From a virus, in IMG/VR virus record IMGVR_UViG_3300025174_000046, positions 1-42,869 of that record: 42,869 nucleotides of DNA; one strand, 5' to 3'. Below the pieces are notes generated by a model. The model saw nothing but the letters and a program-made list of their open reading frames with translations. It was not told the DNA's origin and searched no databases. A program made the translations under genes and the position numbers. Shown here piece by piece: positions 32,204 to 38,455 of this stretch. Numbering within the stretch: position 1 is the first letter of the stretch; the number at the start of each line of letters is the position of its first letter.

Positions 32204-32861
32204 CCTCTACTGCTTTCACGGCCAGGACCAACGCTCGATAGTCTCTAGCCACCCGCTCGGCTTCCACCAATTCGGACATCTTCTCCCGCCGACGCGCCTC
32301 GGTCTCGGAGAGCTTGCGCTTCTGCTCGGTCAGATCCAGGAACTTGGACAAGGCCTGCAGCTGTGATGCACCCTGATCGATGAGCGCAGACATCTCCACC
32401 CGGATGGACTCGGCGCTCTTCGCATCCTCACGCCGAATGGCGGTCCACAGCTGCGCCCACATCTCCTTGATCTTGCCGATGGTTTCCGCCAGGTCGCCAG
32501 CCGCGAACTGCTCCATCGTCTCATTGATCAGGGTCTCGACCGTGGCGATGTCGGTGGTCAGCGATAAGAGCTCCGGATCGGCCAGCGCACGTTCGAAGGC
32601 CACCGCGAGCCCGGGAGGCATGTAGCGGGAGTAGCGGCCGTCTTTGAAGCTGGGAGAGGCTAAGCCCCTGGGGCTGGCACCGCCATCCTTCCTACAGACA
32701 TCCAGATCTGGTACTGAACGACTAAGACATTGACGACCGTGTTTCGGGTTCCATGCTTTGCAGCGGCCCTTGAGTCCATGCCAGCGGTGACCTTCCGGCC
32801 AGGTTGGAGATGCCCGATAGTTCCTGGGCTTCGGAAAGCGTTGGCGAACATTCTCGCTCAT
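32118..32861 (-). CDS. Small terminase-like protein with N-terminal zinc motif, 247 aa
   Basis: The N-terminal part KGRCKAWNPKHGRQCLSRSVPDLDVCRKDGGASPRGLASPSFKDGRYSRYMP has the 'C-x-A...GRQC...C-x-x-x-GG-x-SP-G-x-x-x-x-FK-x-GRYS-x-Y-x-P' pattern found just upstream of large terminases in many phages. Three or four Cys residues probably bind zinc. The central and C-terminal parts are long helices (EALSLTTDIATVETLIN, LDLTEQKRKLSETEARRREKMSELVEAERVARDYRALVLAV). It does not show a classical small-terminase HTH, so the call rests on gene order and on this motif. Confidence 0.65.
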   Translation of the reverse strand: MSENVRQRFPKPRNYRASPTWPEGHRWHGLKGRCKAWNPKHGRQCLSRSVPDLDVCRKDGGASPRGLASPSFKDGRYSRYMPPGLAVAFERALADPELLSLTTDIATVETLINETMEQFAAGDLAETIGKIKEMWAQLWTAIRREDAKSAESIRVEMSALIDQGASQLQALSKFLDLTEQKRKLSETEARRREKMSELVEAERVARDYRALVLAVKAVEDDPAKLLRIQAEFGRIIGIDHLQRVEPG

Positions 32862-32881
32862 GCTAGTAGCTCAGTAGCATG

Positions 32882-34207
32882 TCAGTGGGTTCTCTTGACC
32901 AGCTGAGGTTCAAGCCCGAGAGCCGACAGGCGCTCAAGGCTGACCGCTACATAGCCGGGATCGATCTCAATGCCGCGGCCCTTGCGGCCCGTTTGTTCGC
33001 AGGCGATCAGGGTCGTCCCCGATCCCAGGAAGTTGTCGCACACTACATCGCCCGGAACGGTATGGTTAGCGATGGCATTGGCTGGGAGCTCGACTGGCTT
33101 GGTTGTGGAATGTTCAGGACTGGCCCGCGGCTTATCCACTCGCCAGATGGAGGAAAGGAACATTCCAGACTTGCGGCGTTTATGTGTCTTCTTCCAGCCA
33201 AACAGGATCGGCTCATGCTGATATTCGTAGTCCAATCGGCCTAGCGAGAATGTCGGGGCGTTCTTCACCCAGATCAAGACGTGCCTGACCGGAAGGCCAG
33301 CATCCCGCATCATCATCATCATCATCAAGCCAAGGGAACCGCCCTGTGGAGCGCAGACGAAATAGGAGCAGTTGTCGGCCATGATCTGTTCGCGGGCCAG
33401 GATGTAGGCACGCAGCAGAAGATCCCTCAAGTCTGATTCCCCAAGAACATCGCCGCTCAAATCTTCCAAACGCAGTCCAGCCTTCTGGACGGCGTTGAGC
33501 ATACGGTTCTTCTCGCCAATATCTACGCCATAGGGAGGGTCGCTGAACAAGAGCGTTGCTCGTTCGCCTTGCATCATGGAAGCTATGGCGTCGGCATCTG
33601 TGCAGTCTCCGCAGATGATCCGATGCTCACCGATCTCCCAGAGCTGTCCCAAGGCAGTCTTCCACTTCGCCTTCAGCTCTTCAATACGGTCGGATGGATC
33701 GGGTGGCTCTTCCAGCCCGAGCAGCTCTGGCCGATGCAGCCGGATCAGCCGGTCCACATCGTCCCCATCAAAGCCAGTGCCGCCGAGCATGTTCTCCTGA
33801 GCCAGCGCGATCAAGTTGTCCACCAGCCGGGGTTCGTCCCAGCCGCCCGCGACCGTGTGTGCGTTGTCCGCGATGACGTATGCTTTCGCCTTCTTAGGAT
33901 CAAGCGAAAGACCACGAGTAGTAGGGACCAGCCATTCGCCATTCCGCGGCCGGACACGTTCCGGGACCGACATGCCGCCAGCCTTCATCTGCGCCAGCGC
34001 CGAAGTCGCCCCGTGGCCATAGAGCAGCAAGCCGTCCTCTTCGTTCAGCATCACGTTACGGACGAAGCCGAACTGCTGGATGGATTCAATGATGCCGCCT
34101 ATATCGTGGTCCTTGGGGTTGTCGGGATGATGCCGTTTGAGCAGCTCAGAGAGTGCGACGTACTCAGTCCGAAGCGATCCGTTAGATGCTGGCTTTCCCT
34201 TGGGCAT
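32882..34207 (-). CDS. ParB-like domain fused to DNA N-methyltransferase, 441 aa
   Basis: The ATG at 34207 (MPKGK) lies 7 bp after the microprotein stop. Residues about 14-140 are a ParB/sulfiredoxin-like domain (HPDNPKDHDIGGIIESIQQFGF, then YGHGATSALAQM). Residues about 190-441 are a class beta amino-methyltransferase: DPPYGVDIG (223-230) is motif IV and DNFLGSGTTLIACEQTGRKGRGIEID (391-) is motif I, in the order IV then I. This fusion occurs in phages and mobile elements and adds a methyl group to adenine N6 or cytosine N4. No restriction enzyme is seen, so protection against host restriction is the likely role. A run of six Met codons (ATG)6 lies at residues 295-300. Confidence 0.9.
   Translation of the reverse strand: MPKGKPASNGSLRTEYVALSELLKRHHPDNPKDHDIGGIIESIQQFGFVRNVMLNEEDGLLLYGHGATSALAQMKAGGMSVPERVRPRNGEWLVPTTRGLSLDPKKAKAYVIADNAHTVAGGWDEPRLVDNLIALAQENMLGGTGFDGDDVDRLIRLHRPELLGLEEPPDPSDRIEELKAKWKTALGQLWEIGEHRIICGDCTDADAIASMMQGERATLLFSDPPYGVDIGEKNRMLNAVQKAGLRLEDLSGDVLGESDLRDLLLRAYILAREQIMADNCSYFVCAPQGGSLGLMMMMMMRDAGLPVRHVLIWVKNAPTFSLGRLDYEYQHEPILFGWKKTHKRRKSGMFLSSIWRVDKPRASPEHSTTKPVELPANAIANHTVPGDVVCDNFLGSGTTLIACEQTGRKGRGIEIDPGYVAVSLERLSALGLEPQLVKRTH
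33308..33325 (-). repeat. Trinucleotide microsatellite (CAT)6 inside the methyltransferase gene
   Basis: Six perfect CAT units on the plus strand encode six consecutive methionines in the methyltransferase on the minus strand. Slippage in units of three would keep the frame, so length variation would change only the Met count. The run lies between the DPPY motif and the FLGSGT motif, in a loop-like part. Confidence 0.85.
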
Positions 34208-34214
34208 CGCGTTT

Positions 34215-34316
34215 CTATGCCCCCGAACCGAGCGAAAGCGCCGCAACAACCATCGCCAATCCGGTCAGTATCGCCAGGGTAACCCAGATCGCCGCTTGCT
34301 GGAGCTTTGCTTTCAT
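34215..34316 (-). CDS. 33-aa single-pass membrane microprotein
   Basis: From ATG 34316 the frame encodes MKAKLQQAAIWVTLAILTGL followed by AMVVAALSLGSGA and ends at TAG 34215. Residues 9-29 are one strongly hydrophobic segment after a basic start, so it inserts into the membrane. AGGA lies 7 bases before this ATG; an upstream ATG at 34322 is too close to that site. It is the first coding frame of the leftward late block and the TAG is 7 bp before the methyltransferase ATG, so the two are likely expressed together. It may be a small regulatory, holin-like or immunity peptide. Function is not known. Confidence 0.55.
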   Translation of the reverse strand: MKAKLQQAAIWVTLAILTGLAMVVAALSLGSGA

Positions 34317-34322
34317 GCTCAT

Positions 34323-34351
34323 ATCCTAAGCGCCAGCGGCTGGAAGGTCAA
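34323..34351 (-). promoter_or_regulatory. Candidate leftward promoter with dyad operator in the spacer
   Basis: On the minus strand TTGACC (34351-34346) and TAGGAT (34328-34323) are 17 bases apart, a good sigma-70-type arrangement, just before the microprotein gene. The spacer contains CCAGC-C-GCTGG (34343-34333), an 11-bp perfect dyad that could bind a repressor between the -35 and -10. It would drive the microprotein, the methyltransferase, the terminase and the rest of the late genes. The -10 is only 6 bases from the ATG at 34316, so that transcript would be almost leaderless. Confidence 0.5.
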
Positions 34352-34379
34352 GCAGCACCGGAGCAATAGGAACTCGGTA

Positions 34380-34402
34380 CTATGGCACGGCTGTGACACC
34401 TG
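34380..34402 (+). promoter_or_regulatory. Repeated 23-bp element, copy 1
   Basis: The sequence is C + TATGGCACGG + CT + GTGACACCTG. A second copy lies at 42680-42702 with only the two middle bases different (GC). This copy ends 32 bases before the ATG at 34435 and the other ends 30 bases before its ATG. Conservation of both sequence and distance to start codon points to a phage-specific promoter or operator for rightward genes. GTGACA is near the TTGACA consensus but no clear -10 follows 17 bases later. It lies in the divergent control region. Confidence 0.65.
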
Positions 34403-34434
34403 CTGTACTCTGGATGCAGGAAGGAAGGCCGAGA

Positions 34435-34719
34435 ATGAGACCCGAAGTGGACGAGCGAAGCGTGACGGTCGGACTGGTGGCCCAGGACAGGATGAAGGTC
34501 TACGCCATGTTCTGGTGCTTTGGCGGGAACAAGATCATCCGATCCAGCGAGTATTACCATCCGACACAGACTTCGCTTCGACGGCTGCTGCGGCTCTGTG
34601 GAGTTCACATCCCCACAGTCCGGCCCGACAACGTAGAGATCACGGCCGGGTCCGGTGGACTAGACCATCTGTCGGTAGACATCATCGTCCGCGGGCGGCT
34701 GGACGGAGGGCTGAGCTGA
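34435..34719 (+). CDS. Hypothetical early protein, 94 aa
   Basis: The ATG at 34435 has GGAAGGAAGG upstream and lies 33 bases after the repeated element, so this is the first gene of the rightward block. The product begins MRPEVDERSVTVGLVAQDRM and goes on with VYAMFWCFGGNKIIRSSEYYHPTQTSLRRLL and VRPDNVEITAGSGGLDHLSVDIIV. It is small, mixed alpha/beta and without membrane or metal motifs. Its stop shares a base with the next start. Function unknown; an early host-directed or regulatory role is only a guess from position. Confidence 0.65.
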   Translation: MRPEVDERSVTVGLVAQDRMKVYAMFWCFGGNKIIRSSEYYHPTQTSLRRLLRLCGVHIPTVRPDNVEITAGSGGLDHLSVDIIVRGRLDGGLS

Positions 34720-34982
34720 TGGGCTACTATGTGAGACCCCCGCAAGCCATGACGGACTTCGAAGAGGTTTCGCTGGAGAATGCCAACGACCACATCGCCC
34801 AGGCCAAGGCGGCGTTGGATGAGGCCGTTGGCCACATGATCCAGGCCGGGACCTACATGATGGCGATGGCCAAGCAGCCAGCCCCGCTCCTGGGCGTGGC
34901 CGCTCAGGCCAAGTACGTGAGCTTCCTGCGCGAGGTGACCGAGGAGATCGTCCAGGTTCTGAAACCGGTGGAGGTGAGGTGA
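34719..34982 (+). CDS. Helical hypothetical protein, 87 aa
   Basis: The start (ATG at 34719) shares one base with the previous stop (TGATG), and the stop shares one base with the next start. The product is almost wholly helical: MTDFEEVSLENANDHIAQAK, AALDEAVGHMIQAGTYMMAMAK, and KYVSFLREVTEEIVQVLKPV. No DNA-binding or metal motif is seen. Coupled translation with two flanking genes suggests a shared operon function. Confidence 0.65.
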   Translation: MGYYVRPPQAMTDFEEVSLENANDHIAQAKAALDEAVGHMIQAGTYMMAMAKQPAPLLGVAAQAKYVSFLREVTEEIVQVLKPVEVR

Positions 34983-35122
34983 TGGCCATATTACTTTTGG
35001 GTGTCGGTCTTATTATCTTCGTTGGCTTGCTGGCCGTGGCTGACGCGGTCCAGAAGCTCGGCGAGAAGCTCGACGACATCACCAATGCTCTCACCACGCG
35101 AGATACCGATGATGGACACTAG
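34982..35122 (+). CDS. Membrane microprotein, 46 aa
   Basis: The ATG at 34982 overlaps the previous stop by one base. Residues 2-20 (AILLLGVGLIIFVGLLAVA) are one transmembrane helix, followed by an amphipathic charged helix (DAVQKLGEKLDDITNALTTR) facing the cytoplasm or periplasm. The stop (TAG at 35120-35122) overlaps the next gene. Membrane anchor plus helix is the build of small phage proteins such as spanin-like, exclusion or holin-modulating proteins. No function can be assigned. Confidence 0.65.
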   Translation: MAILLLGVGLIIFVGLLAVADAVQKLGEKLDDITNALTTRDTDDGH

Positions 35123-35435
35123 AGCACGAACCGTTGCCCTCATAGCAATGCTCCTGGCCCTGGCCGCGGCGATGTATCTGCTCTTCACTGGCGGCGAGCT
35201 GCTGAAGCGCATCCCCGGAAATGCCCAGCCGACTGATTTCATCAAACCGACCACCGGCATTCTGGGATCGATGCGCGGCACCGCCACCGCTGAGGCCAAG
35301 AAGGCCACGCCGGAGCCGTCCGCCGAGCAGGATGCCCTTGAGATTCCGCAGCCCGGCACGAAGGCCGAACCGCGCCAGAGCCTGTGGGACTGGTGGGAGG
35401 AGCAGCGGTTGCCAGATAACTGGACGAGTGCGTGA
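35109..35435 (+). CDS. Membrane-anchored Pro/Ala-rich protein, 108 aa
   Basis: Two ATGs occur (35109 and 35112). A hydrophobic N-terminus (TVALIAMLLALAAAMYLLF, residues about 8-26) follows a short basic stretch, so the protein probably has a single membrane anchor or an uncleaved signal. The body is polar, with Pro, Glu and Ala (KKATPEPSAEQDALEIPQPG) and a Trp-rich end (SLWDWWEEQRLPDNW). It overlaps the 46-aa frame. A spanin, superinfection exclusion or surface-exposed protein are the options; none is supported by a motif. The gene is followed by the inverted-repeat region at 35442-35509. Confidence 0.6.
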   Translation: MMDTRARTVALIAMLLALAAAMYLLFTGGELLKRIPGNAQPTDFIKPTTGILGSMRGTATAEAKKATPEPSAEQDALEIPQPGTKAEPRQSLWDWWEEQRLPDNWTSA

Positions 35436-35441
35436 GTGGAC

Positions 35442-35509
35442 AGGCGCCTCGCCGGCGCCTGGGTGCCGGTATCCGGTTCGCCCCCCTCGGATCGGATCCC
35501 GGTACCCAG
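35442..35509 (+). terminator. Two adjacent GC-rich inverted repeats
   Basis: AGGCGCC (35442-35448) pairs with GGCGCCT (35454-35460) around five bases. Overlapping its end, CTGGGTGCCGGTATCCG (35459-35475) pairs at 15 of 17 bases with CGGATCCCGGTACCCAG (35493-35509), loop 17 bases. There is no U-tract, so it could be a weak terminator, a transcript-processing site or an mRNA stabiliser. It fills the 101-bp gap between two genes in an otherwise tightly packed block, where no frame is open. Confidence 0.5.
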
Positions 35510-35536
35510 ATGCCAGCGAACCGGAAAGGGACTGAC

Positions 35537-35752
35537 ATGCACAACTACATCGGACACAGTTACGGCTTCACCAGCAGACCGATCACCGACGAGGACCATC
35601 AGAGGATCATTGATGTGCTCTCGGTTCTGGTGGCACGCGGCAGGTTCGATGCGATGGGCGAGGCTGCGGCCCGCGAAGCAATTGCCAGGCGGGACAAGCG
35701 GGCCATGCTGCGCTTGATCCGCACGGCGACCACCACCAAAGAATTGCGATGA
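35537..35752 (+). CDS. Hypothetical protein, 71 aa
   Basis: The ATG at 35537 follows AAAGGGA. The product MHNYIGHSYGFTSRPITDED then HQRIIDVLSVLVARGRFDAM continues with GEAAAREAIARRDKRAMLRLIRTA. It is helical with a basic C-terminus and no membrane segment. The stop overlaps the next start (ATGA). It may be a small DNA- or RNA-binding protein, but nothing specific is seen. Confidence 0.6.
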   Translation: MHNYIGHSYGFTSRPITDEDHQRIIDVLSVLVARGRFDAMGEAAAREAIARRDKRAMLRLIRTATTTKELR

Positions 35753-36003
35753 CCCTCAACCGCCGCCTCACCCTGGACCTGCGACCGAAAGGACAGCCAC
35801 CGGAGATGGAATACCGCGATCATCAGCGACTGGCCGATGGCCTGCTGGACTTCGTGATGCACAACGAGCTGTCGGCCAAAGACAGCCGGATGATCCTGGA
35901 ACACATCCGGGAAAGGCTGCCGGGCCAGAATGAGGTGGATGAGGCGCTGCTGGAGCAGGTGCGCATCGTCTACAAGATCGGAGAGCGAGGACGAAGCGGA
36001 TGA
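35749..36003 (+). CDS. Hypothetical protein, 84 aa
   Basis: The ATG at 35749 overlaps the previous stop and its own stop overlaps the HNH gene (ATGA). The product begins MTLNRRLTLDLRPKGQPPEM and is then helical (LADGLLDFVMHNELSAKDSRMILEHIRERLPGQNEVDEALLEQVRIVYKI). The helical, acidic-basic pattern fits a small helper protein. I do not recognise it. Confidence 0.6.
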   Translation: MTLNRRLTLDLRPKGQPPEMEYRDHQRLADGLLDFVMHNELSAKDSRMILEHIRERLPGQNEVDEALLEQVRIVYKIGERGRSG

Positions 36004-36449
36004 ATAGATTTTGGTCAAAGGCCAAAATAGGAACTCCAGAAATGTGCTGGCTGTGGACTCATGGCGTAACCAATAAAGGCTATGGGAGGTTCAAGCTCAA
36101 TGGCACCATGCAATTGGCCCATCGTATCGCGTATCAATTGTCTATCGGAACAATACCTGATGGGCTGTGTGTACTCCATCGGTGCGACCAGCGACTGTGT
36201 ATCAACCCTTCACATCTGTTCCTCGGCACGCCCGCGGACAACTCTGCTGACATGATTAGCAAGGGCAGATTTGTTGACCGCCGCGGGCCCGGAAACCCAC
36301 GGGCAAGGCTGGAGTGGAATGATGTCCGCGAAATCCGTCGTCTTCATCAGATCGGCGAGCTGACAAACTCAGAGATCAGTCAGATGTTCGGTGTCTGCAA
36401 AAGCCAAGTAAGCCAAATTGTCAATCATAAGAGGTGGGCAGATGAGTGA
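36000..36449 (+). CDS. HNH endonuclease with C-terminal DNA-binding tail, 149 aa
   Basis: CWLWTHGVTNKGYGRFKLNG and HRIAYQLSIGTIPDGLCVLHRCDQRLCINPSHLFLGTPADN form an HNH_3-type domain: His41, then H60-x-C62, C67, N69 and H72 bind the metal and do catalysis. Residues about 103-146 (LEWNDVREIRRLHQIGELTNSEISQMFGVCKSQVSQIVNH) form a helix-turn-helix that gives DNA recognition. This is the common build of free-standing phage homing endonucleases. The gene looks clearly more AT-rich than its neighbours (MNRFWSKAKIG is AATAGATTTTGGTCAAAG...), which suggests later acquisition, although its ends are in-frame overlapped with both flanking genes. Confidence 0.88.
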   Translation: MNRFWSKAKIGTPEMCWLWTHGVTNKGYGRFKLNGTMQLAHRIAYQLSIGTIPDGLCVLHRCDQRLCINPSHLFLGTPADNSADMISKGRFVDRRGPGNPRARLEWNDVREIRRLHQIGELTNSEISQMFGVCKSQVSQIVNHKRWADE

Positions 36450-36663
36450 CCAGACATTGAGTGAGCGCATTGATGCGTTGGCCGATGTCCTTGGGAATGC
36501 CGGATACGGTTCGGACGCGTTACGGCTTGAGGCGGCGGCTCATGAAGTTGCCGCCCTCCAAGCCGAACTTATTCAGGCCAAGGCTGAGCTGGACGGGTTT
36601 CGTGCCTGGAAGCGCAGCGTAGACGAGGCCCTGAACAGCGGCGATGGAGCATATCGTCCATGA
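36442..36663 (+). CDS. Helical hypothetical protein, 73 aa
   Basis: The ATG at 36442 overlaps the HNH stop by 8 bases. The product begins MSDQTLSERIDALADVLGNA and has a coiled-coil segment (LRLEAAAHEVAALQAELIQAKAELDGFRAWKRSVDEAL) of about 38 residues. The start of the next gene overlaps its stop. Short coiled-coil proteins of this type are common in phage early blocks as dimeric regulators or scaffolds. Function unknown. Confidence 0.6.
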   Translation: MSDQTLSERIDALADVLGNAGYGSDALRLEAAAHEVAALQAELIQAKAELDGFRAWKRSVDEALNSGDGAYRP

Positions 36664-36860
36664 GCAGCGCCGGCCTGCACCAGAACAGCCGGATGCTGCG
36701 CCGGATCGCCCAGCCGGTTCAGCCAAAGAACCGTCGCAACTGGTGTCCGAGCTGCGAGAAGACCATAGAGCCGGCGGTGGATAGCCGTGGACTTTTTTGC
36801 CCGTGGTGCCACAAAGACGTTCCGAGTCCGATGGAACGAGGTGCCATAGGAGGCGAATGA
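36660..36860 (+). CDS. Zinc-ribbon protein, 66 aa
   Basis: RRNWCPSCEKTIEPAVDSRGLFCPWCHKDV has two CxxC pairs (CPSC and CPWC) 17 residues apart, the metal knuckles of a small zinc ribbon. The N-terminal 25 residues are basic. It overlaps the previous stop by 4 and the next start by 4. Zinc ribbons of this size often bind nucleic acid or act as partners of replication or recombination enzymes. Here it sits close to the recombination genes. Confidence 0.65.
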   Translation: MSSAGLHQNSRMLRRIAQPVQPKNRRNWCPSCEKTIEPAVDSRGLFCPWCHKDVPSPMERGAIGGE

Positions 36861-37639
36861 ACGACGACTACGATGAGAACTTTGCACGCGCAGGCTTACC
36901 CGATCCGCGTTCCCAGAAGGAGACCAAAGTGAGCGAGCAGACAGACCTCGTGGCATTAACGATCAAACGACCCGACGAAGCGCTATTCAAGAGCAGCGAG
37001 GCCATGCTGGAGACCGCCCGCTCCTACAAGATCACCACGGCGGACGCGGCGCTGGCGGCCGGCGAAGACCTGAAGGCCATCAAGACCCTGGCCAAGCAGG
37101 TGGAGGACAAGCGCACGGCTATCACCGGCCCGATCAATGACGCGCTCCGGGAAGTCAACGCCCTGTTCAAGCCGGCAAAGGACTGGTTGGTGCAGGCTGA
37201 GAAGCTGCTCAAGAGCAAGATCCTGGACTACCAGTCCGAACAGACTCGGATCGCCCGCGAACTCCAGGCCAAGGCCGACGAGGAGGCCCGCAAGCAGCGC
37301 GAGAAGCTCGAGCAACAGGCGGCGAAGGCCGAAGCCAAGGGTAAGGCCGAGAAGGCCGTGGAACTGCGGGAACAGGCCGAACTGCGAGAGGCTCCGGTTG
37401 TGATATCGGCCGCGCCGAAGATCGGCGGGGTCTCCACTCGGGAGATCTGGAAGGCTGAGGTCACCGACAAGATGGCTTTCCTGAAGTACGTCGTGGAGAA
37501 GCGCCCGGACCTGGCCGCGCTGGTGCAGCTGGATCAGGGTGGCCTGAACGCCCAGGCGCGCTCTTTGAAGGATGCGCTGGACCTGCCGGGTATCAAGGCC
37601 GTGAAGGAGTCCATCATCGCGGCTAGGAGTGGTTCATGA
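36857..37639 (+). CDS. Coiled-coil protein of the recombination block, 260 aa
   Basis: The ATG at 36857 has AGGAGG 4 bases upstream. A second in-frame start, GTG at 36929, has AAGGAG 6 bases upstream, so a shorter form (236 aa) may also be made. The sequence is long helix: SSEAMLETARSYKITTADAALAAGEDLKAIKTLAKQVEDKRTAITGPINDALREVN, then a charged coiled coil (YQSEQTRIARELQAKADEEARKQREKLEQQ), then a compact end domain (VSTREIWKAEVTDKMAFLKYVVEKRPDL). Proteins with this layout accompany YqaJ or RecT-type genes in many phages, but the role is not known. Confidence 0.72.
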   Translation: MNDDYDENFARAGLPDPRSQKETKVSEQTDLVALTIKRPDEALFKSSEAMLETARSYKITTADAALAAGEDLKAIKTLAKQVEDKRTAITGPINDALREVNALFKPAKDWLVQAEKLLKSKILDYQSEQTRIARELQAKADEEARKQREKLEQQAAKAEAKGKAEKAVELREQAELREAPVVISAAPKIGGVSTREIWKAEVTDKMAFLKYVVEKRPDLAALVQLDQGGLNAQARSLKDALDLPGIKAVKESIIAARSGS

Positions 37640-38256
37640 AGCTGGAAGACTACCGGGCCACAATTGAGCGGGGTGATATCCCGAAGACCGCGCCGCATGG
37701 CACTTCGCCCAATGGCTACGACTACCCACTCAAGGACCTTATGCAAGGAGTTGAAGCGCGTTCGATGTTTGCGAAGTATGGTCTCTGGATGGTGATAGAC
37801 CAACAGTGGACGGGCGAGCTTGCCAGATGGATAGGTAGCCGACGCTGCCTAGAGATCATGGCTGGCGGTGGCTGGCTCGCCAAGGCGCTCACCGATCATG
37901 GATGTAGCGTAGTCGCCACTGACGACTATAGCTGGAAGGATCGCCATGACCGGATGAAACCGGTCTATGAAGTCCAGCCGATGTCGGCACTACAGGCCAT
38001 CCAGACGTTTTTGGAGGCCGAGATATTGCTGGTCAGCTGGCCTCCTTACGGAGATACAACCATGGTCAAGGCGGCCGATGCCTGGGGACCAGAACGACCC
38101 CTCGTATACATCGGCGAGGGCGATGGCGGATGCAATGCGCCCGCTGAATTTTGGGTCGGCTTTGAACCGTTGGAAGACGAACCACTTATTCCGATGATGA
38201 GCTGGCCTGGAATACATGACTTCGTTACGATCGGCTATTGGAGGCCCGATGCCTAA
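37636..38256 (+). CDS. SAM methyltransferase-like protein, 206 aa
   Basis: CLEIMAGGGWLAKALTDHGC is a SAM-binding GxGxG-like loop (AGGG) and VVATDDYSW the following acidic strand. ILLVSWPPYGDTTM has the (S/N/D)PPY motif (SWPPY) of amino-methyltransferases in the IV position, so it may be an adenine or related amino-methyltransferase. PLVYIGEGDGGCNAPAEFW continues the fold. The ATG overlaps the previous stop (ATGA). There is no target-recognition region, and it is short for a stand-alone DNA methyltransferase. It may modify DNA or a small molecule. It is a third methyltransferase in this window. Confidence 0.7.
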   Translation: MKLEDYRATIERGDIPKTAPHGTSPNGYDYPLKDLMQGVEARSMFAKYGLWMVIDQQWTGELARWIGSRRCLEIMAGGGWLAKALTDHGCSVVATDDYSWKDRHDRMKPVYEVQPMSALQAIQTFLEAEILLVSWPPYGDTTMVKAADAWGPERPLVYIGEGDGGCNAPAEFWVGFEPLEDEPLIPMMSWPGIHDFVTIGYWRPDA

Positions 38257-38455
38257 GTCTGAGACCCGCTACTGTCCTGAATGCCGGCGCCACACCGAGC
38301 ACCTGATCGGCCCGGGCGGGAACTTTGGGTGCATGGATCCGGGGCATCCGCGGAAAGCAGGACTAACGACATGCTTCCTGTGTGGCAGGCAGATCGGGCA
38401 TGATGGCTACTGCAAACGATGCGATGTGTTCACCCACGAGGAGAACAAGCAATGA
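38249..38455 (+). CDS. Zinc-finger protein, 68 aa
   Basis: RYCPECRRHTEHL, GCMDPGHP, TCFLCGRQIGHDGYCKRCDVF hold several Cys/His pairs (CPEC, CFLC, CKRC) that fit two zinc sites. Its ATG is 8 bases inside the methyltransferase stop and its stop overlaps the YqaJ start (ATGA). Small zinc proteins before the exonuclease are frequent. It may bind DNA or proteins. No more can be said. Confidence 0.65.
   Translation: MPKSETRYCPECRRHTEHLIGPGGNFGCMDPGHPRKAGLTTCFLCGRQIGHDGYCKRCDVFTHEENKQ

Noticed and set aside
34137-34982. 281-residue plus-strand frame spanning the divergent region
   Set aside because: Only its last 87 codons are coding; the upstream part runs antisense to the methyltransferase gene and across the promoter gap.
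35459-35509. Possible tRNA (GGTTCG within a stem)
   Set aside because: No acceptor stem, D-arm or anticodon arm of the right geometry; the region is better read as inverted repeats.
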